From Myxococcales bacterium (GTDB taxonomy: Bacteria; Myxococcota_A; Polyangia; Nannocystales; Nannocystaceae), in assembly GCA_020633315.1 (NCBI GenBank), contig JACKDV010000008.1, positions 235,742 through 299,741 on the forward strand: DNA of 64,000 bases. The letters run 5' to 3'. The notes beneath the pieces are model-generated. The model did no database searches. It saw only the letters and a list, made by a program, of their open reading frames with translations, and was not told where the DNA came from. How positions within the stretch are numbered: the first letter of the stretch is position 1; each line of letters opens with the position of its first letter. Below are positions 37,029 to 44,931 of the stretch, piece by piece. The position numbers and the translations under genes were made by a program.

Positions 37029-40000
37029 TCACATGCCGGGCAGCAGCACCAGCATGGTGGAGTCGGAGGTCTTCCACTCGCCCTCGCTGGGGACGGCGGC
37101 GCGGAACTCGGTCACCCGGTAGCGGTAGCTGCGGACCCGCCGGTCGCGGATGGCGATCGGCCAGGTGAAGCTGCCCGAGTGGCCCTGGCGGATGAGCTCC
37201 GAGTGCTGCCAGTGCACGTTGAGCCGATCGTCGTCGTAGGCCAGGTCGATCTTCACCGCGACCAGGCCGCCGGCCGGCGGCGGCACCAGCCAGCTCACCT
37301 GCACCGGGATCACGTCCACGGCGTCGAAGCCCAGCACCAGCAGCTCGTCGTGGCCGTCGATCCAGCCGGTGGTCTCGATGCCGCCGGTGGTCTGGATGAG
37401 GGTGGCCTGGTACTGCCAGCTGCGGGCCTCGGGATCCTCGAGCCGCACCGCCCACTCCTCCATCTGCGCGTGCTGGGTGAGCTCGAAGTCCTGCTCGACC
37501 AGGCGATCGCCGTGCTCGTAGCGCAGCCGCACGCTCACCCGCGCGTACTCGTGGCCGGGGTCGGCCAGGATCACCCGCACCCGCAGCCGATTGGCGCGGG
37601 GCTCGTTGATCACCACGAGCTCCTGGGTGGTCCACTGCTGCTCGGGCAGGGTGACCCGCGCTCCGTCCTGGTAGTAGAGCGTGCCGCTGGTGCGCAGCGG
37701 CTCGTCGGCGAGGCCGGGCTCGGGGCGGATCACCAGGCGGTGCTGCGGCTGCTCGGGCGAGAGGAACAGGTTCTGGCGGTAGGGCCCGTAGCTCAGCACC
37801 AGCTGCGCCCGCTCGATGATGTCGTACTTCATCACGCCGCTCATCACGTTGACGGTGATGGCCGGGGTGACGTCGCGGGGGTGGATGACCAGGTTGCGGG
37901 CGTAGCTGCGGATCCAGCCCTGGGCGTCGGCCCCCTCGGCGCCCACGCTGGTGATGGCGCCGCTCTGATCGCCCAGCGCCATCTCCTGGCGGTAGTGCAC
38001 GGTGACCCGGTACTCGTACCAGTAGACCACCGGGCGGGCGTCGTCGTCGCTGTCGTGCAGGACGCCGACCTTCCACTTGGCCTTGGGCTGGTCGCGGCTG
38101 AGCAGCAGCTCGCCGCGGCGGATGAAGTCACCGTCGCCGCGTGGGCAGTAGCGGATCTCGACCTGGATCGAGTCGATGCCGTCGCCGTCCCAGCTGGCGG
38201 TGGTGGAGCCCTCGAGCTCGAGCCACTGGAAGAAGTCGATGGCGCCGTCGGCCTCGATGACGTAGCGGGCGGGGTCGTCGACGTCGAAGGCGAGCTGGCC
38301 CTGGGGGTGTACCTCGCGGACGAGGGCCTTGCGGGAGCTGAGGTCGTAGGTGGCGGTGATCTTCTCCTCGCGATGGATCATCTCGAGGTTGATCTCGAAG
38401 CTGGCCTCGACCTTGGTGGGGTCGTCGCCGCCGGGGCGCGCGGTGGTGGTGCCCGGGGTGGCGGTGGTGGTGCCCGGGGTGGCGGTGGTGGTGCCCGGGG
38501 TGGCGGTGGTGGTCACCACCTGGTCGGGACCACGCTCGAGCACGCCGTGCAGCGTGCGGGGGCTGCCGGCGGCGGGTCGGGTGTGGCCCTTGATGATCGC
38601 GACCCGGTGGGCGGGCTTGCTGCGCGGCCGGTCCCTGTCGTCGGGCTGGTTGCCCTCGGTGTCTCCGGTGAGCAGCGGGATGTTGGGCGGAGAGGGCGGG
38701 TTGTCGCTGGTGTCGTCCCGGGCTCCGACCTCGCCGTGGGCGTTGGAGCTGAAGGTGTAGTTGCGCGCCGAGGTGCGGGCGCGGGTGATGATGCCCTCGG
38801 CCACGCGGATGCGACGGCGGGACAGCTCGGTCTCGTCGAACGCGGGATCGCTGGGAGCGGGGTCGTAGCTGGCGTGCCCGTCGATGGTGACCGCCATGCG
38901 GCTGAGGGTGGCCAGCCAGGCCCGCAGGGCGTTGGGGCCCTGGGTGCTGCCCCCCTCGGCCTGGGACTTGGTGTTGAAGCGCACGTCGTTGCGGCCCGGG
39001 GCGGTGCCGTTGATGTAGGTGTTCTCCTCGCCGGGCTCGGGCTTGTCGAACCCGAAGAACAGGTGGAAGCGGGTCTCCTGCTCGGCTGGCGGCTCGGCGG
39101 GCCAGGTGATCTGCACGTCCACCCGGCGCCCGGCCGGCACGTCGATGACGGCGCGATTGCCCTGGAGGGCGACCGGCTGGCCTCCCGCGGTCACGCTCTG
39201 GGGGCTGCGGTCGAGCACCAGCGCCTCGCTCGTGCCGCTGGTCGAGGCGGTGAAGTGCACGCGGCTCTTGAGGTCGTCCGCGGCCTCGGCATCGGGGGTC
39301 CAGGTGGCCAGCTGACGCTGCGTCGTCGGAGCGGCGGTGGTGGTGGTGGTGGGGGTCGCGGTGGTCGTGGGCGCGGCGGTGGTCGTGGGGGCCGCGGTAG
39401 TGGTGCCCGGGCGCGCCGTGGTCCCGGCCGTGGGGGCGGCGGTGGTGGAGGTGGTGGTGCCGGGCTGCACCTGGGTGAGCTGCGAGACCTGGGCCAGCGA
39501 GGGGCGGAACCAGGTGGAGCCCATCAGGTTGCCGATGATCTCGTTGATCCGCTCCTGGTTGACCGGCGTGCGCCCGTTCTCGCCGGGCACGGGGTCGACC
39601 TCCTCGACCTTGATGGCGCGGTTCTCCTTGAGCTCCTCCATGAGCATGTGGAAGCCCACCTTGCCCACGAACTTGGTGTTGCGGTTGCCCACGCTGATGC
39701 CGGCGTTGAGGCGCAGGTCCATCGTCTCCTGCACGCGGGCGTAGTCGACGGTGATCTTGAGGTTGTAGGCGGGCCCGATGGCGGCGTACTTGAGGTGGTA
39801 GATGGCCAGGGCCATGGTGAGGCCGCCCTCGGCGATCACCTGGCGCATGAGCGCGGCGCCGTGGCGGTCGAGGATCACGCTGAAGGCGGCGCGCTGGGTG
39901 CCGTACAGCGAGGGGACGGCGGAGCCGGCCACCTTGCGGACGAAGGGCTGGCCCTCGTCGCCCCGCGCGACGCCGAGCAAGACGAGCTCGACGGAGCCCT

Positions 40001-40328
40001 CGGTGAAGGGGACGGGGACGAGGTTGACGTCGTCGCCGAACTTGGCCGCGAGCTCGCGCTCGGCCTGCTGGCGCTGGGCGTCGGTGATGTGGAGGTCGAC
40101 GTCGAGGTTGAGGAAGCCGCCGCCGTCCTCCATGCCCTGGGGGGGCGCGGCGTTGGGATCGGGGCGGTACAGCACCAGGCGCAGGGCGTAGTCCCCCGAC
40201 TCACCGCCCTCGGCCAGCCGAGCCACGCGAGGGGCCTCGGGCGGCAGGTAGTAGAAGGTGTTGGGGTTGGAGAAGTCGCGGAAGATCGTCAGGCCGGCGA
40301 CCTGAGCAACGGGATCGTCGTAGAGCAT
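37029..40328 (-). CDS. large protein with OmpA-like domain and Thr-rich linkers, function unknown
   Basis: The protein has 1099 residues. ATG 40328 is chosen because coherent protein starts there (MLYDDPVAQVAGLTIFRDFS); the 220 codons of open frame upstream are Arg-rich noise. Layout: 1-285 is a conserved-looking globular region (FYYLPPEAPRVA, GGGFLNLDVDLH, VNLVPVPFTEG); 286-336 is a Thr/Ala/Pro linker; 345-600 has a beta part, then an OmpA-like region (about 445-585: DVRFNTKSQ, VTIDGHASYDPAPSD, ETELSRRRIRVAEGI); 605-632 is a second linker of TTTATPG repeats; 640-1099 is all-beta with repeated W/Y-rich modules. No signal peptide is visible. The N-terminal family is not one I can name. Mucin-like linkers suggest a modular extended protein. 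Confidence 0.7.
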   Translation of the reverse strand: MLYDDPVAQVAGLTIFRDFSNPNTFYYLPPEAPRVARLAEGGESGDYALRLVLYRPDPNAAPPQGMEDGGGFLNLDVDLHITDAQRQQAERELAAKFGDDVNLVPVPFTEGSVELVLLGVARGDEGQPFVRKVAGSAVPSLYGTQRAAFSVILDRHGAALMRQVIAEGGLTMALAIYHLKYAAIGPAYNLKITVDYARVQETMDLRLNAGISVGNRNTKFVGKVGFHMLMEELKENRAIKVEEVDPVPGENGRTPVNQERINEIIGNLMGSTWFRPSLAQVSQLTQVQPGTTTSTTAAPTAGTTARPGTTTAAPTTTAAPTTTATPTTTTTAAPTTQRQLATWTPDAEAADDLKSRVHFTASTSGTSEALVLDRSPQSVTAGGQPVALQGNRAVIDVPAGRRVDVQITWPAEPPAEQETRFHLFFGFDKPEPGEENTYINGTAPGRNDVRFNTKSQAEGGSTQGPNALRAWLATLSRMAVTIDGHASYDPAPSDPAFDETELSRRRIRVAEGIITRARTSARNYTFSSNAHGEVGARDDTSDNPPSPPNIPLLTGDTEGNQPDDRDRPRSKPAHRVAIIKGHTRPAAGSPRTLHGVLERGPDQVVTTTATPGTTTATPGTTTATPGTTTARPGGDDPTKVEASFEINLEMIHREEKITATYDLSSRKALVREVHPQGQLAFDVDDPARYVIEADGAIDFFQWLELEGSTTASWDGDGIDSIQVEIRYCPRGDGDFIRRGELLLSRDQPKAKWKVGVLHDSDDDARPVVYWYEYRVTVHYRQEMALGDQSGAITSVGAEGADAQGWIRSYARNLVIHPRDVTPAITVNVMSGVMKYDIIERAQLVLSYGPYRQNLFLSPEQPQHRLVIRPEPGLADEPLRTSGTLYYQDGARVTLPEQQWTTQELVVINEPRANRLRVRVILADPGHEYARVSVRLRYEHGDRLVEQDFELTQHAQMEEWAVRLEDPEARSWQYQATLIQTTGGIETTGWIDGHDELLVLGFDAVDVIPVQVSWLVPPPAGGLVAVKIDLAYDDDRLNVHWQHSELIRQGHSGSFTWPIAIRDRRVRSYRYRVTEFRAAVPSEGEWKTSDSTMLVLLPGM
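38440..38502 (-). repeat. three perfect 21-bp repeats encoding TTTATPG
   Basis: The 21-mer starting GCGGTGGTGGTGCC occurs three times without a mismatch (38440-38460, 38461-38481, 38482-38502), followed by a partial fourth. In the minus-strand protein it encodes a heptad with three Thr. Perfect DNA identity implies recent slippage expansion, so copy number probably varies between strains. Confidence 0.9.
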
Positions 40329-41003
40329 GGGGGCTCGACCTCGGGTTTGGGGGCGGACCCATCTTTCCCGAGGCCGCACGCGGCTGTCAAAGCCTCGGGC
40401 CACCCTCACGCCGCGAATTTCCAACGTCGTCGCCGCGGCGGCGAGCGAGCTCGACCGGCTCTGCGGCCTCGAGCCGCGGTGACCCTTCGGCATGGAGGGC
40501 ACGCTCCCGAGCGTGGTCGAGCTGACGGCCTGGCTCACGCTCGGAAACCACCGCGCCGTTGTCGTACGTCGATGGATCGAGACGGTCGCGAGCTCGGTTG
40601 GGCGGCTCCCCTCATCACGCGATCCAAGGGCTCGGTCACGACCAGGAGTCGAGGGGCGAGCGCAGGCCGGGTGATCGCGAGTGCGGGTGCCGATGTGCCT
40701 CGGCGAGCTCGGGCTCGCGAGGACGCCGTGGCGGATCACGTCTCGGCGCTCCTGCACCGTGACCGCGTGCACGCGATCCTCGGTCCGTCGCTCGCGCTCG
40801 TCGTGGACACTCGGCCACCACGGGGCCGGAGCTGGTGGGGGGCGGGCATGCTCTAGCGGGGTCCACGCGATGACGATCGCGGACGATCTCACGAAGCCAA
40901 GGGGCCCTTGGCGTCCAGGAGCGGACCGCGGATGCGCAATCGTCGCGCCCTTGACACTCCTCCCGCGCCGCGCCATGGTCCGCACCCCTCAGGAGCGAAG
41001 GTC
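40329..41003. other. 675-bp intergenic region before rpmB
   Basis: No convincing coding frame or RNA gene was found between the divergent OmpA-protein gene and rpmB. Open frames here (for example 40492-40674) are Arg-rich and lack ribosome-binding sites. The only recognised elements are the rpmB promoter and RBS at the right end. Confidence 0.5.
40951..40995 (+). promoter_or_regulatory. rpmB promoter and ribosome-binding site
   Basis: A consensus -35 TTGACA (40951-40956) is followed after exactly 17 bp by CATGGT (40974-40979), a weak -10. AGGAG at 40991-40995 is 8 nt before ATG 41004. The distance from -10 to start gives a leader of roughly 18 nt. A strong -35 fits a ribosomal protein gene. 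Confidence 0.55.
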
Positions 41004-41240
41004 ATGGCTCAGGTCTGCATGGTTACCGGAACGCGCCCCCTCACGGGGATGAACGTCTCGCACTCGCACATCCGTACCAAGCGGCGCCTGATGCCCAACC
41101 TGCACAGCAAGCGCTACTGGGTTCCCAGCGAGAACCGCTGGGTGAAGCTGCGGCTGTCGGCCAAGGGCATGCGCATCATCGACAAGCGCGGCATCGAGGC
41201 CGTGCTCGTCGATCTTCGCAAGCGCGGCCTCAAGGTCTGA
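41004..41240 (+). CDS. rpmB: 50S ribosomal protein L28
   Basis: The protein has 78 residues and starts MAQVCMVTGTRPLTGMNVSH, followed by the L28 core SHIRTKRRLMPNLHSKRYWV. ATG 41004 has a good RBS (AGGAG) at 8-nt spacing. Only the first Cys remains of the CxxC pairs found in zinc-binding L28 paralogues, so this is the zinc-independent type. It is monocistronic: no rpmG follows, and its last 11 bp overlap the end of the convergent WD40 gene. Confidence 0.97.
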   Translation: MAQVCMVTGTRPLTGMNVSHSHIRTKRRLMPNLHSKRYWVPSENRWVKLRLSAKGMRIIDKRGIEAVLVDLRKRGLKV

Positions 41241-42678
41241 GCGTGGGCGTGTCCGGGCGCGCCTGCTGGCAGCGCTCGAGATCGGCCCGGGCGCTCGGCT
41301 CGTCGTCGCCCAGCAGCTCCATGCGTCGCTCCAGCGAGAGGCAATCGTGGGTCGCTCCCCACAGCCGCTCGCGGAGCCGCTGGGGATCGCTCGGGTAGGC
41401 ATCCACGCTCCAGCGGCGCACCGCCAGGTCGTCGAGCTCGGCCGTGATGGCGGTGTGCCCATCGTCGGTCAGCACGGCTCGGACCACAGCTTGGTCCACG
41501 CCCAGGCCGGCCCGCGAGCGGCAGAAGGCGCGGTGCTCCCCCTGCCAGTCGAACACGCCGCCGTGCCGGGAGACGCCGAGCAGGCGGCCGTCGTCGGTGA
41601 AGGCGATCGCCACGAGCAGGTCGTCGTTGCACTGCAGCCGGTGCTCGCGGGTGGGTCGACCGGTGGGGTCGCGGCTCCACAGCCCCACCTTGCCGTTGGT
41701 GTGCAGGGTGGCGAAGCGATCGGGCGCCGGGGAGACCACGATCTCCGCGATCGCACCCAGGCCGGAGTCGCTTGCCTCGAGCTCGGGCACGGTGGCGCTC
41801 CAGCGTCGCAGGCGGCCCTGGGGATCGCCGATCAGCAGCGTGCCGTCGGCGAGCCAGGCGAGCGCGCGGACCATGCCGCCGTCGACCCGCAGCCTCGCCC
41901 GGATGACGAGGAGGCTGGCCTCCCGGGCCCAGATCACCAGCTCGCCCGTGGCGTCGCCCACCGCGAGGCGATCGCCGGCGGGGGACAGCGCGATCGCCCA
42001 CACCTGCTCGAGCCCCGAGGCGGCCACCCAGGTCTGGGCGCCGGCGGTCGACCACAGCCGCAGGTTGCCCTGGGGATCGCTGGCGGCGGCCCAGCGCCCG
42101 TCGGGGGTGATGGCGACGGCCTGGTAGCCGAGGGTGTCGACCTCCTCGGTGGTGATGGGCTCCGCTCCCTCTGCGTCCACGCGGGCCAGCCCTTGGCGGG
42201 TGCCCACCACGGCGAGGCCGTGGCGGCTCGAGGCCAGCGCGCGCACCGGGCCGGGCATTGGCAGGCGCACCTGGGTCGCCGGCTCGTCGGCATCGCACGG
42301 CATCGTGGCGCATCGTGGCTGGAGCACCTGGAGCACCTGGAGCGCCGCCTCGGCCCAGCCGGGCTCGTCGGCGGGCGCCTCCACCTCGCGCAGCAGCACC
42401 GCCGCCGCGGCCGGATCGCCGTGCATCACCGCGACGGCGGCCTGGACTCGGCGATCATCCCGGGTCGGCGGCATCGAGGCCGGGACGTCCGGCGGCGGGA
42501 GCTCGGCCTCGGGACCGACACCCTGGATCCGCGTGGCCAGGATCCCCAGGCCCACGGCGGCGACGCCCAGGCCGATCAGCCACGGCCCATGGTGGCGTGG
42601 TCGAGGCTCGCTCGGCCTCGCCGGCGTCATGGGGGGTGCCGGGTCTCGCTCGGCGTCCGCAACCGTGGGCTCGTCCAT
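41230..42678 (-). CDS. membrane-anchored WD40-like beta-propeller protein
   Basis: The protein has 482 residues. A Pro/Arg-rich N-terminus precedes one transmembrane segment (GPWLIGLGVAAVGLGILAT, about residues 31-49), then a short helical part, then a propeller from about 130 to 420 with WD40-like blades: VAITPDGRWAAASDPQGNLRLW, IALSPAGDRLAVGDATGELVIW, LAWLADGTLLIGDPQGRLRRW and IAFTDDGRLLGVSRHGGVFDW. About six or seven blades are visible. The propeller is probably periplasmic and binds partners. In myxobacteria similar WD40 regions are fused to Ser/Thr kinases, but no kinase is present here. It is 6 bp downstream of the permease gene; its end overlaps rpmB by 11 bp. Confidence 0.8.
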   Translation of the reverse strand: MDEPTVADAERDPAPPMTPARPSEPRPRHHGPWLIGLGVAAVGLGILATRIQGVGPEAELPPPDVPASMPPTRDDRRVQAAVAVMHGDPAAAAVLLREVEAPADEPGWAEAALQVLQVLQPRCATMPCDADEPATQVRLPMPGPVRALASSRHGLAVVGTRQGLARVDAEGAEPITTEEVDTLGYQAVAITPDGRWAAASDPQGNLRLWSTAGAQTWVAASGLEQVWAIALSPAGDRLAVGDATGELVIWAREASLLVIRARLRVDGGMVRALAWLADGTLLIGDPQGRLRRWSATVPELEASDSGLGAIAEIVVSPAPDRFATLHTNGKVGLWSRDPTGRPTREHRLQCNDDLLVAIAFTDDGRLLGVSRHGGVFDWQGEHRAFCRSRAGLGVDQAVVRAVLTDDGHTAITAELDDLAVRRWSVDAYPSDPQRLRERLWGATHDCLSLERRMELLGDDEPSARADLERCQQARPDTPTLRP

Positions 42679-42684
42679 CGGCTC

Positions 42685-44148
42685 CTAGCCCTCGCGATCG
42701 AGCTCGGCCTCGGCTGCGCGCACCAGCGAGGCCTCCTCCTCGGGGGCCTCGGCCACCAGGCGGTGGCGACTGTACAGCCCGAAGTACAGCAGCCCCACGC
42801 CCATCATCACCGCCGTGCCCAGCACCACCGCCAGCGCGCCGTCGCTGTAGAAGAGCGACGAGCTCATCGCGAGCAGCGACAGCACCAGCGCCACGATCGG
42901 GGTGAAGGGATGGCCGGGCGTGCGGTAGGGCCGGACCATCTCGGGGTGGCGGCGGCGCAGCACCAGGTGGCTCGTCATCATGGCCACGTAGGAGATGAGC
43001 GCTGCGAACACGGCGACCTGCATGAGCAAGTCGCCCGTGGCCACCGCGCCGTCGTTGAGGGCATCGACGAGGCGAATCGTGCCGTAGCCCACCACGGCCG
43101 GGACGACGAGCGCCCAGTGGGGGGCGCGGTTGCGGTTGGTGCGGGACAGCCAGCGCGGAAAGTAGCCGGCCCGCGACAGCGCGAAGATCTGGCGCGAGTA
43201 GGCGAAGATGATGCCGAAGAAGCTGGCCACGAGCCCGGCCAGGCCTACCACCGTGGTCATCCAGTAGATCGCGCCCCGGCCCGAGACCGCCTCGACCGCG
43301 GCGGGCAGCGGGTTGGCGCTCTGGGCCAGCGCGCGCGAGCCCGCGGCGGCGGGGCCCAGCAACAGGGCGAGCACCGAGAACGCGACCAGCGAGAGCATCG
43401 CCGCGATCATGCCGCGCGGCAGGTCGCGGGCCGGATCGCGGGTCTCCTCGGCGGCCAGCGGCACGCCCTCGATCGCCAGGTAGAACCAGCCCGCGGCAGG
43501 CAGCGCCGCGAGCACGCCCAGGCCTCCCTTGGGCAGGAAGCTCGAGCCGCCGGGCTCGGCCGGGATGTCGAGCAGCCGCGACCACTGTAGGTGGGGCAGC
43601 ATCGCCGCCGCCCACACCACCAGCACCACCACGGAGATCGCGGTGATGCCCAGCAGGAGCCGCAGCGAGACCTTGGAGCCCATCAGGCTCACGCCCACGA
43701 AGATCGCGTAGGCGATCACGGGCACCCACACCTCCACCCAGCCCGGAGCGGCGGGGAACATCCCCGCCACGTAGCCGCCGATGCCGGTGGCGATGACGGC
43801 GGGTGCCACCACGTACTCGATGGTCACCGCGAGCCCCGTGAGGTAGCCGCCCCAGGGGCCGAGCGCCCGGCGAGCGAAGGCATAGGGCCCTCCGGCCACC
43901 GGCATCGCGGTGGCGAGCTCGGCGATGGAGAAGATCATGGTCACGTACAGGGTGGCCATGATCGCGGTGGCGATGAGCAGGCCCCCGAAGCCGCCGGCGT
44001 TGAGCCCGTAGCTCCACCCGAAGTAGTCGCCCGAGATCACGTAGCCGACGCCGAGGCCCCACAGCAGCACCGGACCGGCGGTGCGCTGCAGGCTGCGTTG
44101 CTCGAGGTACCCCGCATCGACGTCCTCGTACTCGACGCGCTCGCCCAT
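42685..44148 (-). CDS. APC-family permease, ethanolamine permease type
   Basis: The protein has 487 residues from ATG 44148; an in-frame GTG at 44166 is the alternative, and neither has a strong RBS. About twelve transmembrane segments are present. The N-terminal stretch GVGYVISGDYFGWSYGLNAG and the GGPYAFARRALGPWGGYLTG region closely resemble the ethanolamine permease branch of the amino acid-polyamine-organocation family. The likely substrate is ethanolamine or a related amine, by homology only; no ethanolamine ammonia-lyase genes are in the window. It is followed after 6 bp by the WD40 membrane protein, so the two are co-transcribed. Confidence 0.85.
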   Translation of the reverse strand: MGERVEYEDVDAGYLEQRSLQRTAGPVLLWGLGVGYVISGDYFGWSYGLNAGGFGGLLIATAIMATLYVTMIFSIAELATAMPVAGGPYAFARRALGPWGGYLTGLAVTIEYVVAPAVIATGIGGYVAGMFPAAPGWVEVWVPVIAYAIFVGVSLMGSKVSLRLLLGITAISVVVLVVWAAAMLPHLQWSRLLDIPAEPGGSSFLPKGGLGVLAALPAAGWFYLAIEGVPLAAEETRDPARDLPRGMIAAMLSLVAFSVLALLLGPAAAGSRALAQSANPLPAAVEAVSGRGAIYWMTTVVGLAGLVASFFGIIFAYSRQIFALSRAGYFPRWLSRTNRNRAPHWALVVPAVVGYGTIRLVDALNDGAVATGDLLMQVAVFAALISYVAMMTSHLVLRRRHPEMVRPYRTPGHPFTPIVALVLSLLAMSSSLFYSDGALAVVLGTAVMMGVGLLYFGLYSRHRLVAEAPEEEASLVRAAEAELDREG

Positions 44149-44337
44149 GCGGGGCAAGCTTGACACGGATCGACGCGAGGGCGCCCCCTGGCGCGTGGCT
44201 CGGCCTCGGCGCGCTCCTGGGCCTCGGCCTCGAGCGGGTGCACGCCAACGGCCTCGTCGCGCGCATGCAGGGCCCGCCGTGATCGATCCTGCCCCGGCGT
44301 GTCACCGATTCTGGCCGCGTCCGTAGCACGAGGCATC

Positions 44338-44919
44338 ATGAGCACCCGCCTCCTCCCGCTGTTCGCCGCGCTTCCCCTGCTGATGGTCCCCCTGGCCTGC
44401 GCGACCCACCACGACGATCCGCTCCCCGAGCCTACCGCCAGCCGCGATGGCGAGGTCCCCCCCGACGGCCGTCGCATCGAGGTGCTGATGCCCGCTGAGC
44501 ACGCCGGCGCCGATCAGATCCATGCCGTGGTCGAGCACCTCGAGGGGCAGGCCGATGTCGCCGGGGCCAAGGCGATGGTCCATGCCTCGTCGGAGACGGG
44601 CGAGGCCGAGCTCGTGGTGGAGCTGTGGGGCCAGGACATGCCGACCGACGAGGAGCTCGAGGCCGAGCTCTATGCTGTCTTCCCGTTCCTCCCCGCGGGC
44701 TCGGTGGTGGTCGAGGCCCTCGAGGCGTCCGAGATCGAGGTGGGCCCCCCGCCCGGCGAGACCGAGCCCCAGGATCCCGATGAGCTCCGCCAGCAGATCA
44801 TCGACGACCTGCGGGCCAAGGGCGTGGAGGGGGAGATCGAGGTCACGATCACCGATCACCCCGACGGCCGCCGCGAGGTGCAGGTGGAGGTCCACGACGA
44901 CGAGCCGCCGCCTGCCTGA
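44338..44919 (+). CDS. small acidic lipoprotein, unknown function
   Basis: The protein has 193 residues. ATG 44338 gives signal peptide MSTRLLPLFAALPLLMVPLA and a lipobox Cys (LAC followed by ATHHDDP). The mature part is strongly acidic. It alternates helices and strands (RRIEVLMPAEHAGADQIHAV and GEIEVTITDHPDGRREVQVE, about 85 residues apart), suggesting two copies of a ferredoxin-like or beta-alpha-beta fold. No family is recognised. It stands alone on the plus strand, head-on with the DsbA gene (12-bp gap). Confidence 0.72.
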   Translation: MSTRLLPLFAALPLLMVPLACATHHDDPLPEPTASRDGEVPPDGRRIEVLMPAEHAGADQIHAVVEHLEGQADVAGAKAMVHASSETGEAELVVELWGQDMPTDEELEAELYAVFPFLPAGSVVVEALEASEIEVGPPPGETEPQDPDELRQQIIDDLRAKGVEGEIEVTITDHPDGRREVQVEVHDDEPPPA

Positions 44920-44931
44920 GCGAGCCCCGGC

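Noticed and set aside
40492..40674. Small plus-strand ORF in the gap before rpmB
   Set aside because: No ribosome-binding site, Arg/Val-rich and no recognisable domain.
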